A stretch of 8,104 nucleotides of DNA from Parcubacteria group bacterium CG11_big_fil_rev_8_21_14_0_20_39_14 (GCA_002787255.1 PCWD01000004.1:16954-25057), one strand, 5' to 3'. Shown: positions 1-5,792, numbered from the stretch's first letter. Numbers and translations: made by a program. The notes: generated by a model from the sequence alone, not told the origin.

Positions 1-80
1 CGACAATACGTTGAATTAACGTCGATATCTACGCTGAACAACGTTGGAATTGTTCAACGCTCTCATCTTATTAGTATTCT
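1..80. repeat. Window-edge inverted repeats, no gene seen
   Basis: This AT-rich edge holds nested inverted repeats. TGAACAA (35-41) is complementary to TTGTTCA (50-56), and GTTGAA (10-15) pairs with TTCAAC (53-58), with CGTT/AACG inside. The GTTRRRY...RYYYAAC spacing loosely recalls an attC recombination site. It is only about 50 bp long, and no integrase or second clear site is present, so I do not call it one. The far end of the window (around 7993) also carries GTTGAAC. No coding potential was found here. Confidence 0.35.
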
Positions 81-100
81 AAAAAAACGCCCCGTTGGGC
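81..100 (-). terminator. Rho-independent terminator (second of a tandem pair)
   Basis: Read on the minus strand, GCCC (100-97) pairs with GGGC (92-89) around a 4-nt loop. A G follows, then seven uninterrupted T residues (87-81). This is a compact intrinsic terminator with a good U-tract. It lies about 145 nt beyond the stop of the hypothetical gene ending at 246 and backs up the terminator at 154-181. Confidence 0.7.
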
Positions 101-153
101 TTCAATTTCTATTTTAATACCCCGAAAACACTTACTTTGCCTTGCACAATACA

Positions 154-181
154 AAAAATGACCGCTTCTGTGGTCATTTTT
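154..181 (-). terminator. Rho-independent terminator, probably bidirectional
   Basis: A 10-bp perfect stem (154-163 with 172-181) closes an 8-nt loop. The minus-strand core is AAAATGACC/GGTCATTTT, followed by a T run. Because the stem is flanked by A on one side and T on the other, it could stop transcription in either direction. It sits 65 nt after the stop codon of the minus-strand gene ending at 246. Confidence 0.7.
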
Positions 182-182
182 G

Positions 183-207
183 CTTATCCTCCGTAGCTTT
201 ACGCGAA
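183..207 (-). repeat. Short dispersed repeat, copy B
   Basis: Plus-strand 183-207 (core GTAGCTTTACGCGAA) resembles 1104-1127 (core ATAGCTTTAGCAAA). About 18 of 24 aligned positions agree, with one gap. The two copies flank the hypothetical gene, one just after its stop and one just before its ribosome binding site. I recall similar short motifs scattered through candidate-phyla genomes, but I cannot verify that here. Confidence 0.4.
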
Positions 208-245
208 GAGAGGATGGGGGTGTGCCGATTTTTGTTTCTACTATT

Positions 246-1085
246 TTACGGTCTGAGTACTGGCGGTGGCGGGTTTGGAATTTGCCCATCGGGCACCGGT
301 CGTTTTCTGCCTTCTATTAAATCTGGTATCCGTGGCGGAACTGGCGGAGGCGGTATTGAAACCGTCCTATTTTGAAGTGATGGTATTGACGACAATGGCT
401 GCCTGCCATCTTCCCTTTCCAGATTCACCAGCTCATCCTCTAAATACTCCCGAAACCGCTTAATCTCCTTGCTCTTACAAATGCCCTTGGTAGTTTTAAG
501 AAAATCTATGGTTTTTTGGAGTAAATTAAGATATTTCTTGTTTTGCTTCTCCTGTTCCCTTAATTGCTCAACCTCCACAATACTGGATTTCAGCTTTCTC
601 ATTAAATCAAGTTCGTCTGAAGAAAGTTTGGATAAATATTTGTGATAAAATCTTTCAAGTTCTGTTTCCATCTTCTCAATCGCATCTTCAAGAAAAACAG
701 CCAATCTTATCCAATCCTCTCCGGATAGGTTAAAAAGACGAAGAACAGACCAGTCTTTTGAAAGAAAACAACACACAATTGGATTATCTTTTTGTTCGGG
801 GTCTTTAAAAAACTCTCCTTTAAGCGCAATAGAAAAACCAGAATAATTGGAAATGGTGTATTTAAATCCTATTGCTCCCCTATCTTTTTTACATGGCGAT
901 TTCCAAACAAGTTTTGAACCAAGGGATTCTGCCTTTTCTTCTAACTCCCTACTCACTCTAAAAGGAAGGGAACGCCATTTGATTTCAATTTCCTTGTTTA
1001 ATTTCCTGGCTTTCTCGGCAATCCTTTCGGCTACAATTTCTTTTTCGGTTCGCGGCATTTCTGATTCGGGTGGATTTGCTGGCAT
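246..1085 (-). CDS. Hypothetical protein, coiled coil with proline-rich tail
   Basis: I do not recognise this 279-residue protein. No signal peptide or membrane segment is visible, so it is probably cytosolic. Residues 12-35 are a charged helix. Residues 55-130 look like a small mixed alpha/beta domain with a Cys pair (105-106). Residues 130-225 are strongly charged and helical, with likely coiled coil. The tail (about 243-279) carries two polyproline runs, PPPPVPPRIP and PNPPPPVLRP, of a kind that binds SH3/WW-type partners elsewhere. The reading frame stays open for 32 more codons upstream to an ATG at 1181. I chose the ATG at 1085 because GAGAGGAG (1098-1091) lies 5 nt before it and no other start has such a site. 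A promoter at 1346-1374 gives a leader of about 250 nt. Two terminators follow the stop, so it is probably monocistronic. Existence of the gene is fairly sure; function is unknown. Confidence 0.8.
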   Translation of the reverse strand: MPANPPESEMPRTEKEIVAERIAEKARKLNKEIEIKWRSLPFRVSRELEEKAESLGSKLVWKSPCKKDRGAIGFKYTISNYSGFSIALKGEFFKDPEQKDNPIVCCFLSKDWSVLRLFNLSGEDWIRLAVFLEDAIEKMETELERFYHKYLSKLSSDELDLMRKLKSSIVEVEQLREQEKQNKKYLNLLQKTIDFLKTTKGICKSKEIKRFREYLEDELVNLEREDGRQPLSSIPSLQNRTVSIPPPPVPPRIPDLIEGRKRPVPDGQIPNPPPPVLRP

Positions 1086-1103
1086 TTTTTCTCCTCTCTT
1101 TCC

Positions 1104-1127
1104 CTTCTCTGCCATAGCTTTAGCAAA
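1104..1127 (-). repeat. Short dispersed repeat, copy A
   Basis: This is the partner of the motif at 183-207. It lies immediately upstream of the ribosome binding site of the hypothetical gene, in the part of the open frame upstream of the chosen start. That placement suggests the upstream open frame is fortuitous leader sequence and not protein. Confidence 0.4.
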
Positions 1128-1202
1128 GAAAGGCTTTTCCTTTTCTTGCGACTTGTCGCTCTGTTGATTGACCCACCTCAAGCAACCCGTCCAAGAATCG
1201 GT

Positions 1203-1234
1203 GAGCCCGGCAATATTTGGGCTCTTTCTCTTTT
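1203..1234 (+). terminator. Hairpin with T-rich tail on the plus strand (weak terminator candidate)
   Basis: GAGCCC (1203-1208) pairs with GGGCTC (1219-1224) around a 10-nt loop. The plus strand continues with TTTCTCTTTT. No plus-strand gene ends here, so its role as a terminator is doubtful. On the minus strand the same hairpin lies inside the leader of the hypothetical gene with no T-tract, where it could be a structural element. Confidence 0.3.
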
Positions 1235-1345
1235 GTCCAATTCTTTCCCATTTCAGTATTTTTGATATTTAATATTTGATTTTTGATTTTGTGTTGGCAC
1301 ACCCCATTTAAAAATACCAAATTGAAAAAGAACCAGACTAATTGC

Positions 1346-1374
1346 AGTATGCCAAACAAAAAAGCCGCTGTCAA
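1346..1374 (-). promoter_or_regulatory. Sigma-70-type promoter for the hypothetical gene
   Basis: On the minus strand, a perfect -35 TTGACA (1374-1369) is separated by 17 nt from CATACT (1351-1346). That -10 is a 4/6 match, preceded by TGG as an extended -10. Transcription would start near 1339, giving a leader of about 250 nt before the start codon at 1085. Confidence 0.6.
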
Positions 1375-1420
1375 GGGTTGGTCTTGTAAATATCTACAAT
1401 AGAGGGACGGTTCTCTAACT

Positions 1421-1891
1421 TTACTCTTGGTTATTATTCTCCGAAGGAATACCTTTTACCTGTATTACTATTTCTCTTGACCCTCTGTTCTTGGGGTCAA
1501 AATCAAAAAGTAAAATTGACTGCCAATGACCCAGCATCAACTCGCCGTTTTCAATTATTACAAGCTCAAAAGAATTGGCAAAAAAAGTTGTCATAAGATG
1601 AGCGGCGGCATTCTTTCGTTCATTCGGAGACATATTTACTATTCTTTTTTCAAAATCATCATGTTCATAATAACTATCCTTAGGAAATAATCTCAAAAAA
1701 GCCCTTTTCATATCGTTGAGCAAGCCCGGTTCGTCTTCCTGTTTTTTTATGCCAACGGTGGTATGGAGAGGATAAACTATTACATCTCCTTTCCAAACAC
1801 CTGATTTTTTTACCTCGTCAATCACCATCTGGGTGATATTAAAATATTCTTTTTCTCCGCTTATCTTTTTTATTTTAGTGTAAAAAATCAC
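1421..1891 (-). CDS. YjbQ/UPF0047 family protein (secondary thiamin-phosphate-synthase-like)
   Basis: The 156-residue product matches the small single-domain YjbQ/UPF0047 family in length and motif order. HTT appears in the core strand near residue 43, followed by the acidic QEDEPG segment where homologues often have NE-x-DP. Then come YEHDDF...R...ERKNAAAHL (about residues 75-99), NGELMLGHWQ (usually LGTWQ or LG-x-WQ) and a basic FDPKNRGSREIVI end. Some family members can make thiamin phosphate as a weak side activity; the true role is unsettled. The start is GTG at 1891. GGAGG (1903-1899) sits 7 nt upstream, which decides it. It begins 68 nt after the trpB2 stop with no terminator between, so the two are probably co-transcribed. 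The NE-to-QE and GTW-to-GHW differences suggest a divergent subfamily, so I infer the fold more firmly than the activity. Confidence 0.85.
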   Translation of the reverse strand: MIFYTKIKKISGEKEYFNITQMVIDEVKKSGVWKGDVIVYPLHTTVGIKKQEDEPGLLNDMKRAFLRLFPKDSYYEHDDFEKRIVNMSPNERKNAAAHLMTTFFANSFELVIIENGELMLGHWQSILLFDFDPKNRGSREIVIQVKGIPSENNNQE

Positions 1892-1959
1892 GGTCTTGCC
1901 TCCATCAGATTTCCTTAAATTTTAAAAGAACTTTCAAATCAATTTTTTATTTTTTAATA

Positions 1960-3261
1960 TTAAAGTCCGAGGACCTGCTTATACCCCTCCATGTCCATAA
2001 AGCCGTGGCCCGAAATATTAAATAAAATAGTTTGCGTCTTGCCGGCTTCTTTGGATTTTTTTGCTTCATCAATTGCCGCGGCAATTGAATAAGCCGATTC
2101 CGGAGCCGGTAAAAATCCTTCCAGTTGTAAAAAAAGTTTGGCTGCTTCAAAAACATATTTTTCATCAAGCGGATAAGCTATAGTATCAATGTATCCTTTG
2201 TCTCTTAGAAGACTTATAATCGGCGAGCAGCCGTGATAACGCAAGCCGTCGCCAAAAATCGGCGGCATCTCTTTTTGGTGGCCTAAAGTGTACATTTTAA
2301 GCTGGGGTGTAAATTCAGCATAATCAGCAAAATTGTAACGGTATTCTCCCTGCAAATTAGGAGCGGCTTGACTTTGAGCGGCAATAAATTTAACTTTCCC
2401 CCCCTTTTTTAAAACATCTCCCAAAAACGGCAAAGCCAGCCCGCCAAAATTACTTCCCCCGCCAAGGCAAGAAATTACAACATCGGGATACCCATCAAGC
2501 ATTTCAAATTGTTTTTTAGTTTCCAGACCAATAATTGTCTGGTGTAAAAGAACATGATTTAAAACCGAGCCAAGGCAATAAACCGCTTTTTCATCAGAAA
2601 TAGCATCTTCCAGACCTTCGGAAATGGCAATCCCCAGAGAACCGGGATGATTTGGATTTTCTTTGAGAAGCTCCCGGCCGGTTTTGGTATTCTGGCTGGG
2701 TGAGGCAAAAACTTCGGCGCCGTAAAGTTTCATAAAGTTTCTTCGGGCTTCCTTCCATTGATAAACCGCCCGAACCCAATAAACAGTTGATTTTAATCCC
2801 AGGAGTCTTGCGGCGCAGGAAAGAGCTGTTCCCCACTGACCGGCCCCTGTTTCGGTAACCAATTTTTCAAAACCTTCCTTTTTAGCGTAATAGGCCTGAG
2901 CTATGGCTGTATTAATTTTGTGAGAACCAGTTGGACTAAAAAGTCCCTCGGCTTTGTAGTAAAGTTTAGCCGGAGTTTCTAAAAACTTCTCCATATTTTT
3001 TGCCCGAAATAAGGGTCTTGGCCGACCAATCTGCTGATAAATTTCCTGAAGTTCCTCGGGAATATCAATCCATCTCTCCAGACTTTGTTCCTGTCCCAAA
3101 CATTCTTTAATCATTGCCTTTGCCATATTTGACATATCGCCTTTTGGTTGGGGCAAAGGTTCGGGTAAATCCGGAATAATATTGTACCATTGTTTTGGTA
3201 AATCTTTTGGCAGTAAATTTATTTGTCTTGGTTCTTTTGCCATATAAATCATATATATCAT
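1960..3261 (-). CDS. trpB2: TrpB2-type PLP-dependent tryptophan synthase beta-like protein
   Basis: This is a full-length (about 430 residues) fold-type II PLP enzyme of the TrpB2 group. The Schiff-base lysine is in GSHKINTA (K115). TETGAGQWG (136-144) holds the glutamate and carboxylate-binding loop, and GGGSN (267-271) binds the cofactor phosphate. GSLGIAISE (207-215), GSVLNHVLLHQT (231-242) and SGHGFMD (417-423) are typical of TrpB2 and not of TrpB1. The expected reaction is L-serine plus indole to tryptophan, or serine deamination. No trpA or other trp gene is nearby, so indole salvage is the likelier role, by inference. Three in-frame ATGs (3261, 3252, 3243) open the frame and none has a Shine-Dalgarno site. 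MAKEPRQ at 3243 is the most natural N-terminus, and a leaderless transcript is possible. A repeat element lies directly upstream, and yjbQ follows in the same direction. Confidence 0.92.
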   Translation of the reverse strand: MIYMIYMAKEPRQINLLPKDLPKQWYNIIPDLPEPLPQPKGDMSNMAKAMIKECLGQEQSLERWIDIPEELQEIYQQIGRPRPLFRAKNMEKFLETPAKLYYKAEGLFSPTGSHKINTAIAQAYYAKKEGFEKLVTETGAGQWGTALSCAARLLGLKSTVYWVRAVYQWKEARRNFMKLYGAEVFASPSQNTKTGRELLKENPNHPGSLGIAISEGLEDAISDEKAVYCLGSVLNHVLLHQTIIGLETKKQFEMLDGYPDVVISCLGGGSNFGGLALPFLGDVLKKGGKVKFIAAQSQAAPNLQGEYRYNFADYAEFTPQLKMYTLGHQKEMPPIFGDGLRYHGCSPIISLLRDKGYIDTIAYPLDEKYVFEAAKLFLQLEGFLPAPESAYSIAAAIDEAKKSKEAGKTQTILFNISGHGFMDMEGYKQVLGL

Positions 3262-3287
3262 TTAAAATGAAATTTGGCAACAGTCAA
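3260..3287 (-). promoter_or_regulatory. Possible trpB2 promoter giving a near-leaderless mRNA
   Basis: On the minus strand, TTGACT (3287-3282) lies 16 nt before TTAAAT (3265-3260, 4/6 to consensus). Transcription would begin around 3253, at or just before the second of three in-frame ATGs. That fits the absence of any ribosome binding site. The -35 starts only 7 nt from the edge of the inverted-repeat element. Confidence 0.35.
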
Positions 3288-3293
3288 TAGACC

Positions 3294-3486
3294 GTTGAAT
3301 AATTCAGCCTAAACTCAATGAAAATCCGACCCTTTAAAATCCAAAACCCAAATGACAAATGACAAATCAAATCCAAAATCCAAAGCCCAAAAATAGTTTT
3401 GGATTTTGAGCTTTGACATTGAATTGACATTTGGATTTTGACATTTGGATTTTTAAAATTAGAGAGCTGGAAAATAATTATTCAAC
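3294..3486. repeat. 193-bp MITE-like element with 11-bp terminal inverted repeats
   Basis: GTTGAATAATT (3294-3304) is an exact reverse complement of AATTATTCAAC (3476-3486). Inside, two AT-rich arms (about 3333-3388 and 3399-3460) form a long imperfect inverted repeat built from a unit like AATCCAAATGTCAA. A perfect 14-bp tandem duplication of TTGACATTTGGATT fills 3424-3451, and a 7-bp AAATGAC tandem fills 3350-3363. It has no coding potential and no transposase. No clear target-site duplication is visible, since the flanks are AGACC and ACTCC. It occupies most of the gap between the site-2 protease and trpB2. Confidence 0.55.
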
Positions 3487-3496
3487 ACTCCAATTC

Positions 3497-3526
3497 AAAT
3501 AAAAAATCCCAACTTAGTTGGGATTT
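3497..3526 (-). terminator. Rho-independent terminator of the site-2 protease gene
   Basis: On the minus strand, AAATCCCAAC (3526-3517) pairs with GTTGGGATTT (3513-3504) as a perfect 10-bp stem. The 3-nt loop (3516-3514) is the TAA stop codon itself. A TTTTTTATTT tract follows. Having the stop codon in the loop is compact, and it separates this gene from trpB2 transcription. Confidence 0.75.
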
Positions 3527-4251
3527 GTCTTTGACACCTGTTTATAGCTTGCTCTTGCTCCTAAAATTATAAGAAGCCCTATGAATACCAGCCAGAATCC
3601 GCCAAATGACTTAAAAACAAATATATTCAAAACTCCAAAAACAAACACTAAAGCTCCAAAGAATTGACCAACTCCAGCCGCCCATTTAGTCGCCTTGGAA
3701 AAACTCCTCGTTGTCTTCCATAAAATTGCCCGAAGCAATCTTCCGCCATCCATTGGAAAGCCCGGCAAAAGATTAAAAATTCCCAACATCAGATTCACCC
3801 ACAGCATTACCTCTAAAAATTGCTTTAAACAAAGAAAATGTTCCAAACCAATAAAATGCAATGGGTAATTACTAACCAGCCGGAAGAGACTAAAAAACAG
3901 TCCGGCTAAAAAGAAGCTTGATAAGGGTCCGGCTATGGTGATCTTAAATTCCGCTCCCGGACTTTCAGGCTCTTTTTCCGAATGAGCTATTCCGCCGAAC
4001 AAAAGCAGGGTAATTCGGGGAATCGGAAGCTTGTATCTTTTGGCAACCAAAGAGTGAGAAAGTTCGTGAAAAAGAACCGAAGCAAAAAGAACCAAAACAG
4101 CTAAAATTCCCAAGGCCCAGGAAAGCGCTAAAGAAATACCCGGAAGGGCCTGGACAAAAATTCTCTGAAACACAAAGCCAAAAAAAATAAGGGCAAGAAA
4201 CCAGCTGAAATCCAAATAGATATCTATTCCAAAAATTCTGCCAACCTTCAA
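3514..4251 (-). CDS. Site-2 protease family (M50) intramembrane zinc metalloprotease
   Basis: The polytopic membrane protein carries the zinc motif HELSH (residues 62-66 from the TTG start; His62, Glu63, His66). The second catalytic motif, NLLPGFPMDGG, is at 160-170 with Asp168 as third ligand. Hydrophobic segments lie at about 16-33, 38-60, 104-126 (with GPLSS), 143-161, 191-211 and 215-233. No PDZ or CBS domain is present, which makes it a short SpoIVFB-like form. Such enzymes cut membrane-bound substrates; its own target is unknown. I chose TTG at 4251 because GGAGGT (4262-4257) lies 5 nt upstream and the resulting MKVGRIFGIDIY start matches the family. The upstream in-frame ATG at 4296 (260 residues) lacks a ribosome binding site and sits inside a 13-bp palindrome. 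A terminator follows immediately, so it is probably its own transcript. Confidence 0.88.
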   Translation of the reverse strand: MKVGRIFGIDIYLDFSWFLALIFFGFVFQRIFVQALPGISLALSWALGILAVLVLFASVLFHELSHSLVAKRYKLPIPRITLLLFGGIAHSEKEPESPGAEFKITIAGPLSSFFLAGLFFSLFRLVSNYPLHFIGLEHFLCLKQFLEVMLWVNLMLGIFNLLPGFPMDGGRLLRAILWKTTRSFSKATKWAAGVGQFFGALVFVFGVLNIFVFKSFGGFWLVFIGLLIILGARASYKQVSKTNPN

Positions 4252-4285
4252 TTTCCACCTCCATTGGATTTTCTTTTTGAATTGA

Positions 4286-4315
4286 GCCGAGCGCATAAAG
4301 CGTTATGTGCTCGGC
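4286..4315. repeat. 13-bp palindromic hairpin in site-2 protease leader
   Basis: GCCGAGCGCATAA (4286-4298) pairs with TTATGTGCTCGGC (4303-4315) around loop AGCG. The single non-Watson-Crick pair is G-U if transcribed from the plus strand and A-C if transcribed from the minus strand. It overlaps the alternative ATG of the site-2 protease and lies between its proposed promoter and ribosome binding site. Confidence 0.5.
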
Positions 4316-4334
4316 GAAGATGAAAAATTAGAAA

Positions 4335-4364
4335 ATCTTACGCCCCTCACTTATTCTTTATCAA
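4335..4364 (-). promoter_or_regulatory. Promoter candidate for the site-2 protease gene
   Basis: On the minus strand, TTGATA (4364-4359, 5/6) is 18 nt from TAAGAT (4340-4335, 4/6). The -10 hexamer is identical to the one proposed for the M16 gene. The transcript would start near 4328 and place the palindrome 4286-4315 in its leader. Confidence 0.4.
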
Positions 4365-4523
4365 AACTCGGAATTTCAACTACCGAAGCCGCAGGCGATT
4401 CAGCGGAAAATCGGTCAGAATAACAATAAGCCATAGCGGAATAAATGGGGGGCCATTAAATTTTCAAACAGCTTTAATTCCTGAAAATAATTCAAGAATT
4501 CATTCTCTGACATTATGCGCAAA

Positions 4524-5333
4524 CTAAGGTAAAAGAACAACTTTGGTAAGAGAATCATTAGCCACGCAAGCTGTTACATGCTTCTGAATAATCTCGGTCA
4601 GATTCTGGAGGCTGCACTCTTTCATATCTGATGCATACTCGTAAATTCCTTCGGGCGCGCCCCGCAAGTAATAATCCAGGAGCAAACGGGCGATATCCAT
4701 ACTTTTCTCTTGAGCAAAGATGTAAGATTTTAGAGCAACCCTAATTTTTTGTTCAATCATTTTGCTATCTATGTCTCCATTTGAAATTTTAAGAAACTCT
4801 TCTCGCATTATTTCCTCTACTCGAGCAAGGTGTTTGATATCAAAAGAAGCATAAGCGGCTAAAAATCCATAATGAGAAGAGCTAAAAGATGGAGAGCCGA
4901 AATAGCCAGCCCGTCTCATATAAGAAATGGGTTCCTGATTAAGAACTCTGTCTGAAAACCTTTTGGCTAAACAGCTTCCTATAATTTCGAGTCCGGCAAC
5001 CTCTTTCTGGGTAGGATTAAATACTTTTAACCCCATTAATAAATGAGCCTGATGAAAATGAGTTCCTTGTACTACCCGGGAATTTTTAGTGTAATTTTCC
5101 GGCTCGTCATTTATGCCCAATGTTGCTTCTTTTCGTTCCGGGAACTCCCTAAAATATTTATTTGCGAGCTTCATCGTCTCCCTGAATCCAATGTCTCCTG
5201 CCACTATAAGCGCTTGCGGAATAAACATCCCTTCATAGAAAGAACGAACTTCCTGGGCGGTTAAACTTCTAACAGTTTCCTCTGAGCCGACAATTGATTT
5301 TCTTAAAGGGTGTCGCTTAAAAATGGTTTCCAT
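4524..5333 (-). CDS. M16 peptidase, C-terminal part (after in-frame amber)
   Basis: This 269-residue frame is the continuation of the M16 protease that begins at 5792. Its first residues, TIFKRHPLRKSIVGSEETV, align with the family's 'HPLGRPILG-E-I' segment in the middle of the first domain. They are followed by FYEGMF--ALIVAGDI. The second M16 domain runs from about residue 85 to the end, with the CLAKRFSDRVLNQ...SYMRRAGYFGS segment and FDIKHL strand expected there. None of the zinc ligands is in this part. It joins the upstream part in the same frame: TAG, then GAA ACT TTC, then this ATG. An AGGA 7 nt before the ATG could allow re-initiation, so it may be made as a separate chain or not at all. 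It ends with TAG. Family identity is sure; the functional state is uncertain. Confidence 0.8.
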   Translation of the reverse strand: METIFKRHPLRKSIVGSEETVRSLTAQEVRSFYEGMFIPQALIVAGDIGFRETMKLANKYFREFPERKEATLGINDEPENYTKNSRVVQGTHFHQAHLLMGLKVFNPTQKEVAGLEIIGSCLAKRFSDRVLNQEPISYMRRAGYFGSPSFSSSHYGFLAAYASFDIKHLARVEEIMREEFLKISNGDIDSKMIEQKIRVALKSYIFAQEKSMDIARLLLDYYLRGAPEGIYEYASDMKECSLQNLTEIIQKHVTACVANDSLTKVVLLP

Positions 5334-5342
5334 GAAAGTTTC

Positions 5343-5792
5343 CTATATCATTGTCCAGGGATTATCTTTTCCATAACAAATCTCGTCCAGTACAATATTT
5401 TTTTCTGCCTCTATTGTTTGGTTATCCAATGAGGCTCTTAATAAAATATCGGCTAAAAGTTCCGCAGCATGCCCAACATCTTCTTTCATTACCCTTAAGC
5501 CCAGAGGGATGTGCTCAAACGAAGTATAACAAGTCCAGTCTTCCTTGAATTGCAGACCACCAGTTAATTCTGTAATTTCTCTATAAATTTCGTTCCGCGA
5601 GCTTCTCCCCGCGCTTGTGGTTCCCCTAAACATTAAATGCTCAATCAGATGCGATATACCCGCATTCTTGTCGGTTTCATACAGGGACCCACCCCTTATC
5701 ACTGCCAATATCGTTGGTGAAATCCCTTTTTTCTTGAAGTGCACTACATCTATTCCGTTAGATAAACGTCCTTTTCGGATAGTGAGTTTCAT
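5343..5792 (-). CDS. M16 (insulinase/processing-peptidase) zinc protease, N-terminal part
   Basis: This 149-residue frame holds the catalytic half of an M16 metalloprotease. The inverted zinc motif HLIEH (His48, Glu51, His52) is followed at the family spacing by the third ligand, probably Glu130 in EKNIVLDEI. The N-terminal strand 'LSNGIDVV' and 'GGSLYETDKNAGISHLIEHL' are classic. The frame stops at TAG (5345-5343) right after DNPWTMI, where homologues continue into the HPLG region. That region follows in the same frame in the gene at 5333-4524. Together they give about 422 residues, the usual length of one M16B subunit. The ATG at 5792 has a strong AGGAGG 5 nt upstream and a promoter at 5826-5854. 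The options are a recent nonsense mutation, programmed read-through, or a real two-chain enzyme. It could degrade peptides or process exported proteins; no signal peptide is seen. Confidence 0.85.
   Translation of the reverse strand: MKLTIRKGRLSNGIDVVHFKKKGISPTILAVIRGGSLYETDKNAGISHLIEHLMFRGTTSAGRSSRNEIYREITELTGGLQFKEDWTCYTSFEHIPLGLRVMKEDVGHAAELLADILLRASLDNQTIEAEKNIVLDEICYGKDNPWTMI

Larger units (their letters stand above)
1086..1420 (-). other. Long leader/intergenic region upstream of the hypothetical gene
   Basis: This 335-nt stretch has no convincing gene. On the minus strand it holds a promoter (1374-1346), then an AT-rich segment with an 8-bp inverted repeat, GTATTTTT (1256-1263) and AAAAATAC (1310-1317). 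Three small hairpins follow: GAGCCC/GGGCTC (1224-1203), GCGAC-AA-GTCGC and AAAGG/CCTTT. The Shine-Dalgarno site at 1098-1091 comes last. The leader could be a regulatory RNA, but I recognise no known riboswitch class. Confidence 0.4.
4252..4523. other. Intergenic region between M16 and site-2 protease genes
   Basis: I see no confident gene in this 272-nt gap. It contains a 13-bp palindromic hairpin (4286-4315) and a promoter candidate for the site-2 protease (4335-4364). Two short frames converge: a plus-strand GTG frame 4307-4423 (38 codons, highly charged and gene-like in composition) and a minus-strand ATG frame 4513-4415 (32 codons, starting 10 nt after the M16 stop). Neither has a ribosome binding site, so they may be gene remnants. 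Confidence 0.4.

Noticed and set aside
71..289. 72-codon minus-strand frame after the hypothetical gene
   Set aside because: It runs through both terminator hairpins, overlaps the end of the hypothetical gene in another frame, and has no ribosome binding site.
1086..1181. 32-codon N-terminal extension of the hypothetical protein to ATG 1181
   Set aside because: The strong GAGAGGAG site points to 1085, and the extension contains the dispersed repeat motif.
1086..1230. Minus-strand leader vaguely recalling a tmRNA 5' region (GATTCTTGGACGGGTTGC, later GTCGCAAG)
   Set aside because: No tRNA-like 3' acceptor/T-arm or CCA end is present nearby. The frame starting at GCA would give a tag ending in FLC, unlike known tags ending in alanines.
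1120..1374. 84-codon minus-strand frame in the leader
   Set aside because: It begins within the -35 box of the promoter, is AT-repeat-derived in its middle, has no Shine-Dalgarno site and overlaps the leader hairpins.
3965..4264. 99-codon minus-strand frame inside the site-2 protease
   Set aside because: It is a frame shadow of the protease gene, which has complete catalytic motifs in the other frame.
5343..5345. Global TAG reassignment as explanation for the split M16
   Set aside because: TAG is the natural stop of rtcB (5994-5996) and of the M16 C-terminal part (4524-4526), so it functions as a stop here.
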